Of a DNA stretch of 64,000 nucleotides, positions 22,251 through 33,011 are shown one piece after another. The notes under the pieces were generated by a model. It worked only from the letters and a program-made list of their open reading frames with translations, was not told the origin of the DNA and ran no database searches. The DNA is from Portulaca oleracea (Eukaryota; Streptophyta; Magnoliopsida; Caryophyllales; Portulacaceae). Each line of letters begins with the position of its first letter. The stretch's first letter is position 1. Both the position numbers and the translations under genes were made by a program. Location of the stretch: positions 5,118,754 through 5,182,753 of the forward strand of contig CM055892.1 in NCBI GenBank assembly GCA_029582165.1, given 5' to 3'.

Positions 22251-23320
22251 CTCACCATCAATCAAGGTGCGATTGGGTGCCATGTTGGCCCGAAAGGTCG
22301 AAAATCTGAAGAAGGCTATATACTACATCATCAAGAAGTTCTCAGGGTGTGAATCCCGTTACTCTGAGATCGAAAAGATGGCTTTGGCATTAGTTTGGTC
22401 TACCAAGAAGCTCCGCCATTATCTGGTCTCATACACTTCTTATGTGATCGCGGCGTGCAACCCGGTCAAGTAAATCATGGAGCAACCTACTGTAAACGCC
22501 AGAATCGCCCGATGGGTAGTCTTGTTGTCCGAGTTCGATCTTCATTTTCAATATCAAAAGTCTATAAAAGGTCGAGCAGTCTCTGATTTTCTAGCTGAAC
22601 TCTCGACAGAAGACTCCAATGTTGGGGGCTTAGATTTTAATGATGAGCAAGTGTTCCAAGTGGAGGAGGAGACTTGGAAGTTATATTATGATAGTGCTGC
22701 AAACAAGATGGGATGCGGAGCTGGGGCTTTGCTGATATCTCCTAAAGATTTACACTTTCCTTTGGCGGTCAAGCTGGATTTTGACGCCACCAACAATGTT
22801 GCCGGATATGAAGCATGCATCTTAGGTATACACACAGCTCTAGAAATGGGTATTGAAAGACTACGAGTGTTTGGAGACTCAAGTTTGATCTTCAATCAAG
22901 CTACTAGTGTTTGGAAGGTGAAGAGCAAGTCTTTGGCGTTATATCAATAACACTTGTCTGATTTAGCCAAGAGATTCAAGCATATTAAGTTCAAATACCT
23001 GCAGCGAAGTCACAATGAATTGGCTGATGCCCTAGCCAAGGTATCGTCTATGGTAGCAATGCCGGAAATGGATCAGACTTTGGCAGTAGTGGTGGAAAAA
23101 AAGGTTCAACCCGCCCACCATCAACCTTTAATGATAAGTTTTATCAACCCTGAGACATGGTTCTTTGACATTTACACCTTTTTTGAAGGATGGTGCATAC
23201 CCGCCAGGTTCTGGACACCGAGCTCGAAGAGTTATCGGATTGATAGCCTCAAAGTATTGCATTATTCAAGATCTCCTATACAAGAAGGTCGCGACCGATA
23301 TAAATCTGTTATGTGTTGAT
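22251..23320 (+). pseudogene. pol: Tandem RNase H domains of element E
   Basis: RT-linked RNase H (SRYSEIEKMALALVWSTKKL, RIARWVVLLSEFDLHF) followed by the archaeal-type domain (LYYDSAANKMGCGAGALLIS, VFGDSSLIFNQ, HNELADALAKVSSM). The catalytic Glu of the second domain is lost: NNVAGYEAC against NNAAEYVAC in A. Stops lie at 22473 and 22950, and the first domain also suffers a frameshift near 22260. Confidence 0.88.
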
Positions 23321-24400
23321 GAGGTAGAAGTCGGAGAACTAATGAGGTGAACTCATGGAGGAGAGTGCGAACCGCACATGATTGGGAGAATGCTAGTGAA
23401 GAAGATTCAACGAGCAGGATATTTCTAGTCCACTATGGAGTCAGACTGTCTGCGATTTGTGAGGAAGTGCCCAAAGTGCCAAGAGTATGTTGATCTTAAG
23501 CATCAACCATCGTCTTACCTGACCACTTTGGCCTCGCCTTGACCATTTTCAGTATGGGGTATCGACATTTTTGGAAAGATCTCACCCCAGGGCATTGGAG
23601 GTCATGAATATGTGCTAGTAGTTGTAGAATATTTCACTAAGTGGGTCGAAGCTGCTTCGTATGCGAAGATTACCTCAAAGCATGTAGCCAAATTCATGCT
23701 GAAGAACATCATTTGTAGATATGGAGTACCGCATGAGGTGATCAGCGACAATGGGAGTCATTTCATGGGTGAATTTGCAACCCTTTTGGCCAAGTACAAG
23801 ATCCAACATCATCACGCATCTTCTTATCAGCCACAAACCAATGGAGCAGTTGAGGTTGTGAACAAAACTCTAGTAAAAATCATTAAGAAGATGGCGGTCA
23901 CTTATAAGGATATGCCTGACAAACTCCCTTTTGCATTATGGGGGTATCTACTTCAATTCGAAATACAACTGGGGCTACACCCTACTCATTGGTATATGGA
24001 ATGGAGTCAGTTTTTCCTGTAGAGATTGTTGTTCCTTCCTGAGAATCATTGCTGAAAGCCAAATTCTTGAAGCTGAGTGGGCTCGGACAAGTATGAGGAA
24101 TTAACTTTATTGGATGAACGTCGACTCCGTGCCTTATATAACATCCAGTTTTATCAGAGCCGAATTTCCCGTGTATTCAATGAGAAAGTCAAAGATCCGG
24201 ATTTGATGGAAGACGATTTAGTGCTGCAAGAAATGAGGGCTGGTCGACAGGACCCCCGAGGCAAGTTTGCTCCAAATTGGAAAGGACCCTATGACATTGT
24301 CTCCATCACGCTTGGAGATGTTGCTCGATTGGGAACACCTGAGGGAGAAGAACTCATTCAGCCTGTGAACTTGGATCAATTGAAAAGGTATTATGTCTAG
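23321..24400 (+). pseudogene. pol: Integrase of element E
   Basis: Zinc region CLRFVRKCPKCQEYV; DDE core with Asp in VWGIDIFGK, Asp in EVISDNGSHFMG and Glu in NGAVEVVNK, all present. There is a stop before PFSVWG (TGG to TGA), frameshifts near 23945 and 24020-24080, then the C-terminal domain (APNWKGPYDIVSITLGDVAR) ending VNLDQLKRYYV at 24400. That natural end is intact. Confidence 0.9.
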
Positions 24401-24935
24401 ACTACTAAGGGTTGGTATCCTTAGCTACTTGAACATGCATTACCTTATAAAAGCAAGCAACCGAACTGCCAATAGGCCACTAGCTTATGAGAAAAAAAAA
24501 GAAAAAAGAGAAAAAAGAGTGAAAAGCTATGGAGTGGCTAACTTGAAAATCCTTTAGGATATGTTAGGCAAAAGGAGAGTACAAAAAAAGAAAAAGAAAA
24601 AGAAAAAAAGAAAAAAAAAAGAAAAACGAGAGAGTAACTTGAAAATCCTTCGGGACAAGTTAGGTAAAAGGAGAGAATGAAGGCGTTACAGGTGAAGACA
24701 CAAGGTTGAGAAGAAGAAGATCATAGCTTGTGTTGATTCTTGTAAAACAAAATGAAATTTATTACTTCTCATATTAATAAAAAGAAGTACATCCTTTTTT
24801 TCGATACATTTTGTTTTACTAATTTTAATACAGGAAAAGTATCAAATAATTAAAATATATAGCATAAGCATTCTTTCCTACATTTATTCCATCTCTTTTC
24901 TCTCCATCCTACTTACTAGATAGGGGTGTCAAGTC
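24401..24935. other. A-rich spacer between pol and antisense gene 1 of E
   Basis: No gene. AAAAG-type simple sequence lies at about 24488-24630. The phrase 'taacttgaaaatcctt' followed by a purine-rich tail occurs twice (about 24539 and 24636), a short direct duplication across the A-rich block. Confidence 0.7.
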
Positions 24936-26359
24936 CTAGTTTGAGTTGGAGTCCTTAGACCCATTAGTGCTCACTTGACAAGTCTTGTTGGTTTTTCCTT
25001 CTTTAGGGTAAGATCCTTTTGGTTGGTTAGAATCTGACCTTGATCCTCCAATGATAATAATGCTCTTTAATTTCGGAGTCTCTAGGGGTGGTGAATGAGA
25101 ATGCCTCCTACGCCAATGTGTTGTACCGATAATGGTGGTCAGCCAACTCTAATATCCGTTGGTTGATGAAGAAGAAATATGATGAGGCGGAGGAACTTCC
25201 ACTCCACTCGTTTCTTCCAGTATTTCATCCATGATTCAACCACCGAAGTTTGGAGATGAGTTTGGCCGGGAATTTCACATGGAAGGAGAGGGATGTCTTG
25301 TAATCGTCCCATTTGACGCATGACCTGGTCCGGGAAGTAGTAGGTGAGTCCCCCGAGATCCAGCAAGGTGATATGAGCCGCTTTATTGGAATGGTTAGAG
25401 AAGCACGGGACCTTCCACCATTGAATTTCTTTGTGATCTTTCAAGAAGATCATCCAGTCTTCAAAGCTTCTACGTGTGTCAAACGTCCTTTTGCGTTGGC
25501 AAAAGTGGGTCGATTCCGAAGGGGTTATGGGAGAGAACACCATGTTGAGGTGTTCCATGAGCCATATCTATGAAGAGAAAAATGCGAAAGTAAGGATCTT
25601 GGTTGCAAAAAAAAAAAGAAAAAAATACAACCAAGTGAAAATCGAGAAAATGATTCCACATGGATTATCTGCAAAATTCATGCAAAATAAAAAATAGTAA
25701 TATAACAAACAAAAAAATAAAGAGCAAAATGTCGATACTTACTTGAAGAGCAAGAAGGCTTCCTCGAAAAGCCCGTGTGGAACTCCAAGAATCAAGGCCC
25801 AATAGAGTTTCCGCAACCATCATAGGAGTCGGGTTGTAACCTCGAGCCATTTTGTCAACAATATGGATGAGAGAAAGAGGAGCGAAACCCGAACCCCCAT
25901 GATAAAATTAAATCTCAGCCAAAATACAGAAAACCAAACCTCGTACTCGAGACGCCGGTTTGAGTTTAAGCGCCTCCGGTGACTGGAAGAATTCCACCAA
26001 GGCTTGAAGATTTACCATATTGTTCACTAGAATATGCTCTAGAGCCCGGTGATTCAAGTTCATCAATTCCTCGAATCTTTCACGGTAATTAGAAGTGAAA
26101 GGAGGAGTTGTTGGTAGAGCGTGAGGATCGAAACCGAGAATGTAGGCCCACTCTTCAAGAAGGGGGCACAACTCGTTCCAGGAGAATCGAAAATGTGAAG
26201 TTTGGAGTCCCAGAATGTAACGGTTTCCTTGAGAAAATCCTAGTTGATTTTCACTTGTTTCAAGCTTAAGATGAGGGATAAATTGTAAAAACTAAGGAGG
26301 CATTTTTCGGGTTTCGATAAGGAATTCATCCAAAGACCAAGTTTCTTTTCAAAGGCCAT
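24936..26359 (-). pseudogene. Antisense extra gene 1 of element E (DUF7745-like)
   Basis: Homologue of the gene at 7433-8902. It starts MAFEKKLGLWMNSLS at 26359, then SFYNLSLILSLKQVKIN, a stop, and CPLLEEWAYILGFDPHALP. RVRGLVFCILAEI is followed by a stop at about 25905. The C-terminal exon reads LKDHKEIQWWKVPCFSNHSN, LDLGGLTYYFPDQVMRQMGR and VVESWMKYWKKRVEW. After a frameshift at about 25190 the tail continues to a stop at 24936. An intron is likely after RGSLLALQ (donor near 25742). Function unknown; conservation in two elements suggests it was maintained for a time. Confidence 0.7.
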
Positions 26360-26971
26360 GATTAGAGGAAAATGAAGGCAAAAGCAAGGAGGTAGAATGG
26401 GATAGAAACAAATGACATCGACCCTTGCTTAAATAGTACTTCAATGTGAAACGGTGGTATAAATGCATTTCCTCTGTCTGAAGTCCGATCGGACTAGGGG
26501 TGAAGAATGACAGCCAGCAACGAGTAGTCGATAAGGACACGGTGTCTGCCACCGTGTCATGGTCGACCGGCCTTCAGCAAAGGGGTGAGGAACCTCTTTG
26601 AAAGTTGGCACCGTGTGTAAGCGTGTATAGAGAAGAAGACACGGTCTTGGGATTCCATAGGCGTGTTAAGTTAAAAAAATGTACATGTAATTATTTTATT
26701 TTATGTTGTATAGTCCTCATTGTAATTGTATGTTACCTAGGGGAACTTGTTGTTTTTTAAATTTTATTTCTTCTAAACAGCCTGAGATTGGTCGATAAAT
26801 AAAAACTAGGGGCTTGCATGCATTTTAGAAAGATTCAAAATCACATGCATAAATAGAGTCTGCTTGCATTTTCCTCGTACATTTGTTTATTTCTCGTACA
26901 TTCATTTACTACTAGAAAAAGAGAAAGAAATGGAAAGAAAAGAGGCCTTGCCGACAATGCCTAAGGAACTA
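26360..26971. other. Spacer between antisense genes of E
   Basis: No gene. A weak TATA-like TATTTAAG on the minus strand at about 26428-26436 sits roughly 70 nt before the ATG of antisense gene 1. 'gcttgcat' copies at 26812-26870 match the equivalent spacer of A. No hairpin word found. Confidence 0.5.
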
Positions 26972-27489
26972 CTAAGGAGGGCCGCCAAACAAGCTTCTGA
27001 AAGTTGCATCCGAAAAGGAACTCGGCTGTGAGTTGTCCTGAGTGCCAGAAGGACCGGGCAAGAACTGACCAGAAGGAACGATGGAATGAGCATGATACTG
27101 AGGTACCCATGGACTAGGAACTCTTTCCATTGAACCGTGCAATCCAATAGATTCTGAGCAATCCTCTACCATAAACTCAGGAATACCGGGAGACCTTTGT
27201 CTACCTCCCGAAGAACTAGAATGGGGAACTTGAAGTTCGCCCATCAAATCCTGATCCCTATGCCTGGATGGTCCTGCCCCTGGATCTCCGCTGTAAGCTC
27301 AATTACTAGTTTCTCCTGCTAAAGAATGACGAGGAGGACACCTTGACGAGCTTCTAGAGCGCGGCAAACTCATATGAGAGTGAGCTTCACCAGCTTCATC
27401 GTCGACGGCCGGCATAGGACCTCGGTACTAGCCATTCACAAAGTTCCGGTCAATGAATTCACAAAGTTTCGGATATGGGCATATGCTTT
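26972..27489 (-). pseudogene. C-terminal part of antisense gene 2 of E
   Basis: Ser/Pro/Gly-rich tail (ELQVPHSSSSGGRQRSPGIP, VPSPWVPQYHAHSIVPSGQF) ending FRSLFGGPP at 26972. It corresponds in position and composition to the tail of the A gene (9730-10425). It is separated from its N-terminal part (36647-38547) by insertion of element F at 27490. Sequence between 27250 and 27489 is frame-broken. Confidence 0.65.
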
Positions 27490-28940
27490 TGATAAGACAT
27501 TTTTATATAGAGTTTTTAGGGCTCAAATTATGTCAGTTTCATGCTTTTTATACCCGATATCTCGTATTTTTATAGAAATTTCTGTTATTTATACGCTTGT
27601 TCGCGAGTTTGGTATGTTTTGCAGGAATGGGTGAAATTATATCAAAAAGCATGAAAATTTGGAGGAAGAATACCAAAAATCAAAGAAATAAAAAAAGAAG
27701 TTGAAGAAGGAGAGAAGAAGATTGGATGGACGGCCCAAATAACTCGACCCAAGATTAGCTGAAGTGGAGAGGCAAGGCGCAGGCAGCGTTTTTAAAACGC
27801 AGCTAGCGCCTTGTCCAGAAAGTTTGGCAGCTAAGAAAAATGAAAACGCAGCCCGCGTTTTGGAGGCGCAGCCAACGCCCTCTCACGGAGAACTCCGCTA
27901 TTTGGGCAAAACGCAGCCAGCGTTTCTAAAACGCAGGCTGCGTTTTGTGCCCTAATCCAGCCACTATAAAAGGAGTCTGATATCCGCCGTTTAAAGGACA
28001 TCATCAGTGAGCGATAATTTTCTCCAGTTTACATTAGTTTTCGAAGAGATTTTTAGGTAGCTTTTAGAGTAGATTTAGATCAATTTATTTACAGTTGATT
28101 CCAAGAGATTGTTATTAGATTAGATTATTGTTAGTGATCGAAGAACATGAAAGAGATCGATTCGGGTGACACGAAGAGATCGATTCCGCCAATTCGAACA
28201 AGATTTACTTCTATTCTTCTTTAATGCTTTCTTGTTGTTATTTGGATTTTAGGATGTTTACTTTTAGAATTATGAGTAGCTAATTTTTTTAGTTTGGGGG
28301 ATAAACTTGATGTCAATTGATTGAATTTGAATACAGTTTCGGTGTTAGGTTATCCTTTTATTCGTTTAATCTGCGTGCAATGTATGTCATGGTAATTTGA
28401 CAATAGAACGACAGTTTGAGTCTGTACCTGGTTTTAGATTTTTGACAATAGAACCACAGTTTGAGTCTTGTATCGGATTGCGTAGATTGAATAGGTTAGA
28501 AAATAGTTAGACATAATGATTCTTGCCTAGGGTAAATTTATAATCAGTTCTTATCTTTGATTTAGCTAAATAGTTAGAAATAATGTTCAGGTTAATCAAT
28601 GTAACTCACCTAGGATCGAAAGATCGAAGTGATAGGGCCTAGAAAGATTATAGACCCCGAATTATCTTGTTTCCTGCACCGGGATTGTTGATAATTTGAT
28701 TAATTGACTAGAGTGGACTCCCCGGAACGCTTTTAATTAATTGATAAAACCCTAATAATTCATGCTTTCTTAGTTAATTTAGAAAACTTTACCACACCCT
28801 TTGGATCGACCTAGCATTCTTTCTAGCGAACTAGTTCAGTGTGTGGTTGAACGCAAATCCCTGCGAGAGAACGATATTTTATTACTACGCAGACCCGTAC
28901 ACTTATGGTACACAGACACCTATTAGTTTTAGGTTTGTCA
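27490..28940 (+). mobile_element. 5' LTR of F
   Basis: 1451 bp, TGATAAGACATTTTTATATA to TTAGGTTTGTCA. TATA box TATAAAAG at 27965-27972. Just upstream is a cluster of hairpins with cgcAGCCagcg-type cores (27774-27946). Confidence 0.93.
27774..27946 (+). repeat. Hairpin cluster in the F 5' LTR
   Basis: At least five imperfect palindromes sit just before the TATA box. Arms around an AGCC/AGGC/AGCT core: AAGGCGC/GCGCCTT (27774-27812, composite), AAAACGC/GCGTTTT (27843-27861), GAGGCG/CGCCCTC (27863-27882), AAACGC/GCGTTT (27908-27924) and AAAACGC/GCGTTTT (27928-27946). Weaker counterparts lie at 35470-35660 in the 3' LTR and at 51310-51485 in the solo LTR. Confidence 0.82.
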
Positions 28941-28946
28941 AGTTTT

Positions 28947-28964
28947 TGGCGCCGTTGCAGGGGA
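28947..28964 (+). promoter_or_regulatory. Primer-binding site of F
   Basis: TGGCGCCGTTGCAGGGGA, the classical Athila-type site (tRNA-Asp), six bases after the LTR. Confidence 0.88.
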
Positions 28965-29086
28965 TTTGTTCCCCCAACCGCCATTGGAGGAACGTGCTCT
29001 GGGTGACTAGGTTATTTAATTTCTGTTATTTTTCTTTATTTTTCTTTATTACATTTGGTGTTCTTATTTTTGTCTTTTGCAGGTTT

Positions 29087-29703
29087 ATGCAAAAGGATTT
29101 CTCTTTCGAGTACGATCCCGAGATCGAACGCACTCTTCGAGAGAGAAGGAAAAGAGCAAGACTGGAGAAAGAATTTCAATAAAACCAAGAAACAGACGAA
29201 GAAGAGCAAAAATCAACGTTCCTACCATCCAAGCGAACGACTTCCAGCTACGTCAATCTTTGATAAACTTAGTGTCAAAATCACCATTCCATGGGTTGAC
29301 TAACGAAGATCCGAACCGACATCTGCGACTCTTCCGTCAAGCTTGTGACACTTACAAGGCCAACAACGTGTCGTAGGACGCCGTCAAACTTCGCCTCTTC
29401 CCATTCTCGTTGGAAGGCAAAGCGTGGGAGTGGCTCGATTCACTTCCACCAAATTCAATCATAACGTTCGACGAACTCGCCAGCACCTTTTTGGCAAAGT
29501 AATTTCCTCCAAGCAAGCTCACCAGCCTAAGGAATCAGATTTCTACATTCACACAAGAGCCGGATGAGTCACTATACAATGATTGGGAAAAATTCAAGGA
29601 CATTCTCCGACAATGTCCTCAGCATGGATTCAAACCTTGGGTTCCTGTCCAATCCTTCTTCAATGGAGCGAATGAGTCAACAAGATGAAGCATCCTCTCT
29701 ACC
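29087..29703 (+). pseudogene. gag: Gag of F (Athila type)
   Basis: First ATG 29087 follows a TTGCAG that could be a splice acceptor. The N-terminus MQKDFSFEYDPEIERTLRER shifts frame at about 29180. The capsid part is recognisable: LINLVSKSPFHGLTNEDPNR, FPFSLEGKAWEWLDSLPPNS, LTSLRNQISTFTQEPDESLY, LRQCPQHGFKPWVPVQSFF. Stops fall at about 29374, 29500 and 29687. Family: plant retrotransposon gag, Athila branch. Confidence 0.88.
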
Positions 29704-30492
29704 TTGATGGAGAGCCTTATCGCCGGACATGAGAAACAAGAAAATGTTATAAAAGACTTAATGCAAAAGGTAGAGGCTTTAGCAACCCACAATAAGATTT
29801 TAGAAAATCAGATCGCTAATTCAGCTACCCCCTCTACTAGTTTACCGCCTCAACCTGTTCCTAATCCGGGTGCTCAATGCAACGCTATAACTTGCGAGGA
29901 AGTGAACCTTGAGTGTGAACCTTTAGGAGAGCATATTTTACATGGGATAGTCAAGACCGACCTTAAACCAGACCTGTTAGAGGGAACTGAAACCCCCTCA
30001 ATTATGCCTAATAAGGAAGACCTAAGCAGTTTTAGGATCCTTGTCCAATTGGATGGTAGACCCATCAAGTATGCACTGTGTGATACGGGATCTGAGGTGA
30101 ATGTTTTGCCTAAGTCTTACCTAAGGAAATATAAACATAGGGAATTAAGGGTAACTGACAAGATTCTTCGTCTAGTAGATAAAACCCTTAGAAAACCTCT
30201 AGGGATCTTACATGACACTCCCCTTCAAATAGGAGAGCATATTGTTCCTGTCGAATTCATGGTACTAGATACAGGAGAAGATCCAGAAGCGGAGATTATT
30301 CTAGGGAGGGCCTTCCTTTCAGCTGTCAATTACAAGATGGATATGAGGAGAGGCACAATGATCATCGAGCTAGGAAAGTCGATGACAGAATACGAAGTAC
30401 AAAAAGGCAAGTTGGTTCAGAGACACGTTCCAAAAATAATTCATGATGAAGGAGATCCGATTCTAAAATGGATCAAGGACCCCGATGAGTAG
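29704..30492 (+). CDS. Gag C-terminus and aspartic protease of F
   Basis: 262 open codons. A helical segment (HEKQENVIKDLMQKVEALAT) is followed by a retropepsin with active site ALCDTGSEVNVLP, hydrophobic second half EFMVLDTGEDPEAE and the flap-end motif IILGRAFLSAVNYKMD. The Asp-Thr-Gly triad is intact. It ends after KDPDE at 30492. In complete Athila elements RT would follow; here it does not. The ATG at 29704 may simply be internal to a longer gag-protease. Confidence 0.85.
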   Translation: MMESLIAGHEKQENVIKDLMQKVEALATHNKILENQIANSATPSTSLPPQPVPNPGAQCNAITCEEVNLECEPLGEHILHGIVKTDLKPDLLEGTETPSIMPNKEDLSSFRILVQLDGRPIKYALCDTGSEVNVLPKSYLRKYKHRELRVTDKILRLVDKTLRKPLGILHDTPLQIGEHIVPVEFMVLDTGEDPEAEIILGRAFLSAVNYKMDMRRGTMIIELGKSMTEYEVQKGKLVQRHVPKIIHDEGDPILKWIKDPDE

Positions 30493-31715
30493 GGTCTGTA
30501 ACGTCGAGCTAACGACGTTAAACAAAACAACCCTGGGGAGGTACGCTATTATCTACATACTTATTCCTCCCCACTTTTTTTATTTTATTTTAGTTCAATT
30601 ATTTTAGCTTTCACTTTTTAATCCCTAGCAATTGTAATTTTATTTTTATTTTGAAGTTTACTAATATTTTTCTTTTAGTGTGTAGAGAAAAAGGAAGAAA
30701 TTCGAGAAATTCATGGCTTTTATTGAATTTGTATTCCTAACCTAATAAATTCTATGTTGGTAGATGTTTGTAGGGATTTTTGATGTGTCAAATTGTAGGG
30801 AAATAAGGAGGAAACAAAGAAAAGGGAGAAAAACAAGCAAAAATTGGCGAAAAACGAGCTGCCAGCATCAGGTAAGAAGACGCAGCCAGCGTTTTCCAGG
30901 CGCTAGCTGCGCCCCGTCCAGAAACTTATGGTACGCAATTTTAACAAAACGTAGGCCGCGTTTTACCTTTTGCCCAGAAATTTTTGCCCGCCTTTTAATT
31001 TAGTCAGCCCCCTTTCTTTTCTTTCAAAACAAACTTCCCCCTCTTTTTCCCTAACATCCCGAAGCATCTCCCCCAAACGCGACCCAAGCGCCACCTGCGC
31101 CGACCACCACCGTGCCGTCGTCGTCGAACCTCGCCGGCGCCGTCACCACACACCATTCTCCTCTCTCTTTTCTCTTCTCACTTGCACTCTAACACTTTGA
31201 GTCTTCAAGCTCCATTCCTCTTCAAACTCAAGGTATGGAATTCTCAAATCTTCCTCTTGTTCTTTGATTATACACTTCGTTCTTAGTATGATTTTGGTTG
31301 AATACTTGAGTTTATTCAGTAATTTGTTCAATTTATACTAATTATTATGTCCTAGATTCAAATTTCTTGATTTAGGTTTGAATTCTTGGATTGATTTCTT
31401 GATTAGGGCTTGGGCTGAGTTGGATGATACTTGATCTTTTTGTTCTAGAATTGAGAGAATTATGTTGTTGGATGTGTTTAGAGAGCAATGTGATGATAAA
31501 ATCGAGGAATTTAGGTCTAGGTTTTGGTTGTGATTATGTTTTGGTGTTATACTCTGTTTTTAGAAAGAATTTAGGTTAGATATATATTGATTTCAATCCC
31601 TAGTATCAAATAAGCATGGGGGGATTGATCGTACTAAGTTTATATGTCATGAACATGCTTATTTGATACCTAGTATTTGTCTTGGTGATTTTACTGATTT
31701 TGTGAGTGTTTTTAG
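30493..31715 (+). other. Non-coding block between protease and ORF-1 of F, with hairpins
   Basis: No RT or integrase remnants seen. Right after the stop comes 'cgagctaacgacgttaaac', a sequence type usually found at the end of Athila pol, so the deletion looks neat. Hairpins of the F word lie at 30876-30914 and 30947-30964. A 15-bp inverted pair TATCAAATAAGCATG at 31604-31618 and 31654-31668 encloses a PPT-like AAGCATGGGGGGATT. The block ends in TTTTTAG before the next gene, a possible splice acceptor. Confidence 0.7.
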
Positions 31716-33011
31716 ATGGTGAGAACTAAGAATCCTAGCTTCTCTGGACCACCGGGAGATGATAGGCAGCCGAAAGAGAAAAGCCACGGCAGCGGAGAAA
31801 GGAAAACAGAAGGTCGCGCCTTCAAAAGATTCGAGAGACCCAAACCCCTTCAACTTTGAAGGGGACGTCAAGAAAAGGTACGACTCCCTCTCCAAAAGAG
31901 CCCTCGTCCCCACCAAATATATGCATGAACCTTTCTTGCGTAGTGGTATGTTGGATGATGTTGATTGGATGTTAGGTCGTTGCCACATGACCAACATAGC
32001 TAGGTCAGGAGAGTCAACCTATAGGGGAATTACCCTTGAATTCATGTCGACCCTAGTTGTAAACCTCCAAGGGAGGGATGGGTGTACTTGTTTCCATCTT
32101 TTGGGGCTAGAGAGGAACATGATCGTATCCCAATTTGCCCGCACCTTTGGTTTTCCTGAACGCACATGTAGGGATTCATCCCTTATATCCATAGAGTGGG
32201 ACGGGAGGGGTTTCTTTTCCAGAATTTCAGGTTTTCACAGTTGGGACCCTAGCAACACCCCCGCGACCTTAATTAGGAACCCCGTATTGAGGTATGTTCA
32301 CCGCATACTCTCTTGCGATATATTCGGGAGGCCCGGTAGCTCAAACAAAGTTGCCCAGGCTGATTGCTACATGTCGCATGCCATGTTGGATACCAACCCT
32401 CGTGCCGACCCAGCAACTATGCTAGCCCACCATCTTTCTAGTGTTGCCACCTCAACCAACAAGGGCATTGTCGTAGGGGGCTACATTACGCACCTTGCAC
32501 GCCAATTCGGCTTTAGGCCACCTAGGAACCCCACTGACCTAGTCCCGGGTAACTTATTCATGGATGGGGGACAGTGTAATTTCTTTGGCTTGTGTAAGTT
32601 TGACAAGGACTCGCGTTGTCTTTGGGTCTATCCCAACAACGCTAGGTTTCCCGTACCTAACCCCCATACCTCTCCCCAAGTTGTTGAGAACTTAATGTGG
32701 ATGCCTTCTTTCCCCGAGTTCGACCCCGAACCAGAACCAGAAATCCACCCTAACCCCAACCCGAACAACCCCAATCAGACTATGAGGCGCGCTTTCGTGA
32801 CCTCCAAATCTCCATTGACCGGACCGAACATCGTGTCAACGAGTTGAGGGATATCTTTATTGAGTATGAGGGGCAATCTGACTTGCGATTTGACCCTCTC
32901 GACTAGTCAATCGCTAACCTCATCGGCCTTATTCAGGCCATGTTCGACCGCGCCTCACCACCACCAGGACCAAGCCATACCGACCCTTCCCCACCGACCG
33001 AGGATCCTTGA
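31716..33011 (+). pseudogene. ATHILA ORF-1-type protein gene of F
   Basis: Starts MVRTKNPSFSGPPGDDRQPK at 31716; one frameshift near 31790 moves to the frame that stays open to 32847 (RALVPTKYMHEPFL, LDDVDWMLGRCHMTNIAR, FHLLGLERNMIVSQFARTFG, RNPVLRYVHRILSCDIFGRP, GGYITHLARQFGFRPPRNP). A second shift near 32780 leads to a short helical tail (FRDLQISIDRTEHRVNELRD) with a stop, ending near 33011. It resembles the Arabidopsis retrotransposon ORF-1 (ATHILA) family, found after or in place of env. No signal peptide or membrane segment is visible. Function unknown. Confidence 0.75.

Noticed and set aside
25313..25573. Plus-strand open frame over the antisense gene 1 of E
   Set aside because: The minus-strand frame has a homologue in A; the plus frame has none.
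31716..33011. Retroviral envelope gene
   Set aside because: No signal peptide, fusion segment or membrane anchor is visible; it fits the ATHILA ORF-1 family, whose role is unknown.
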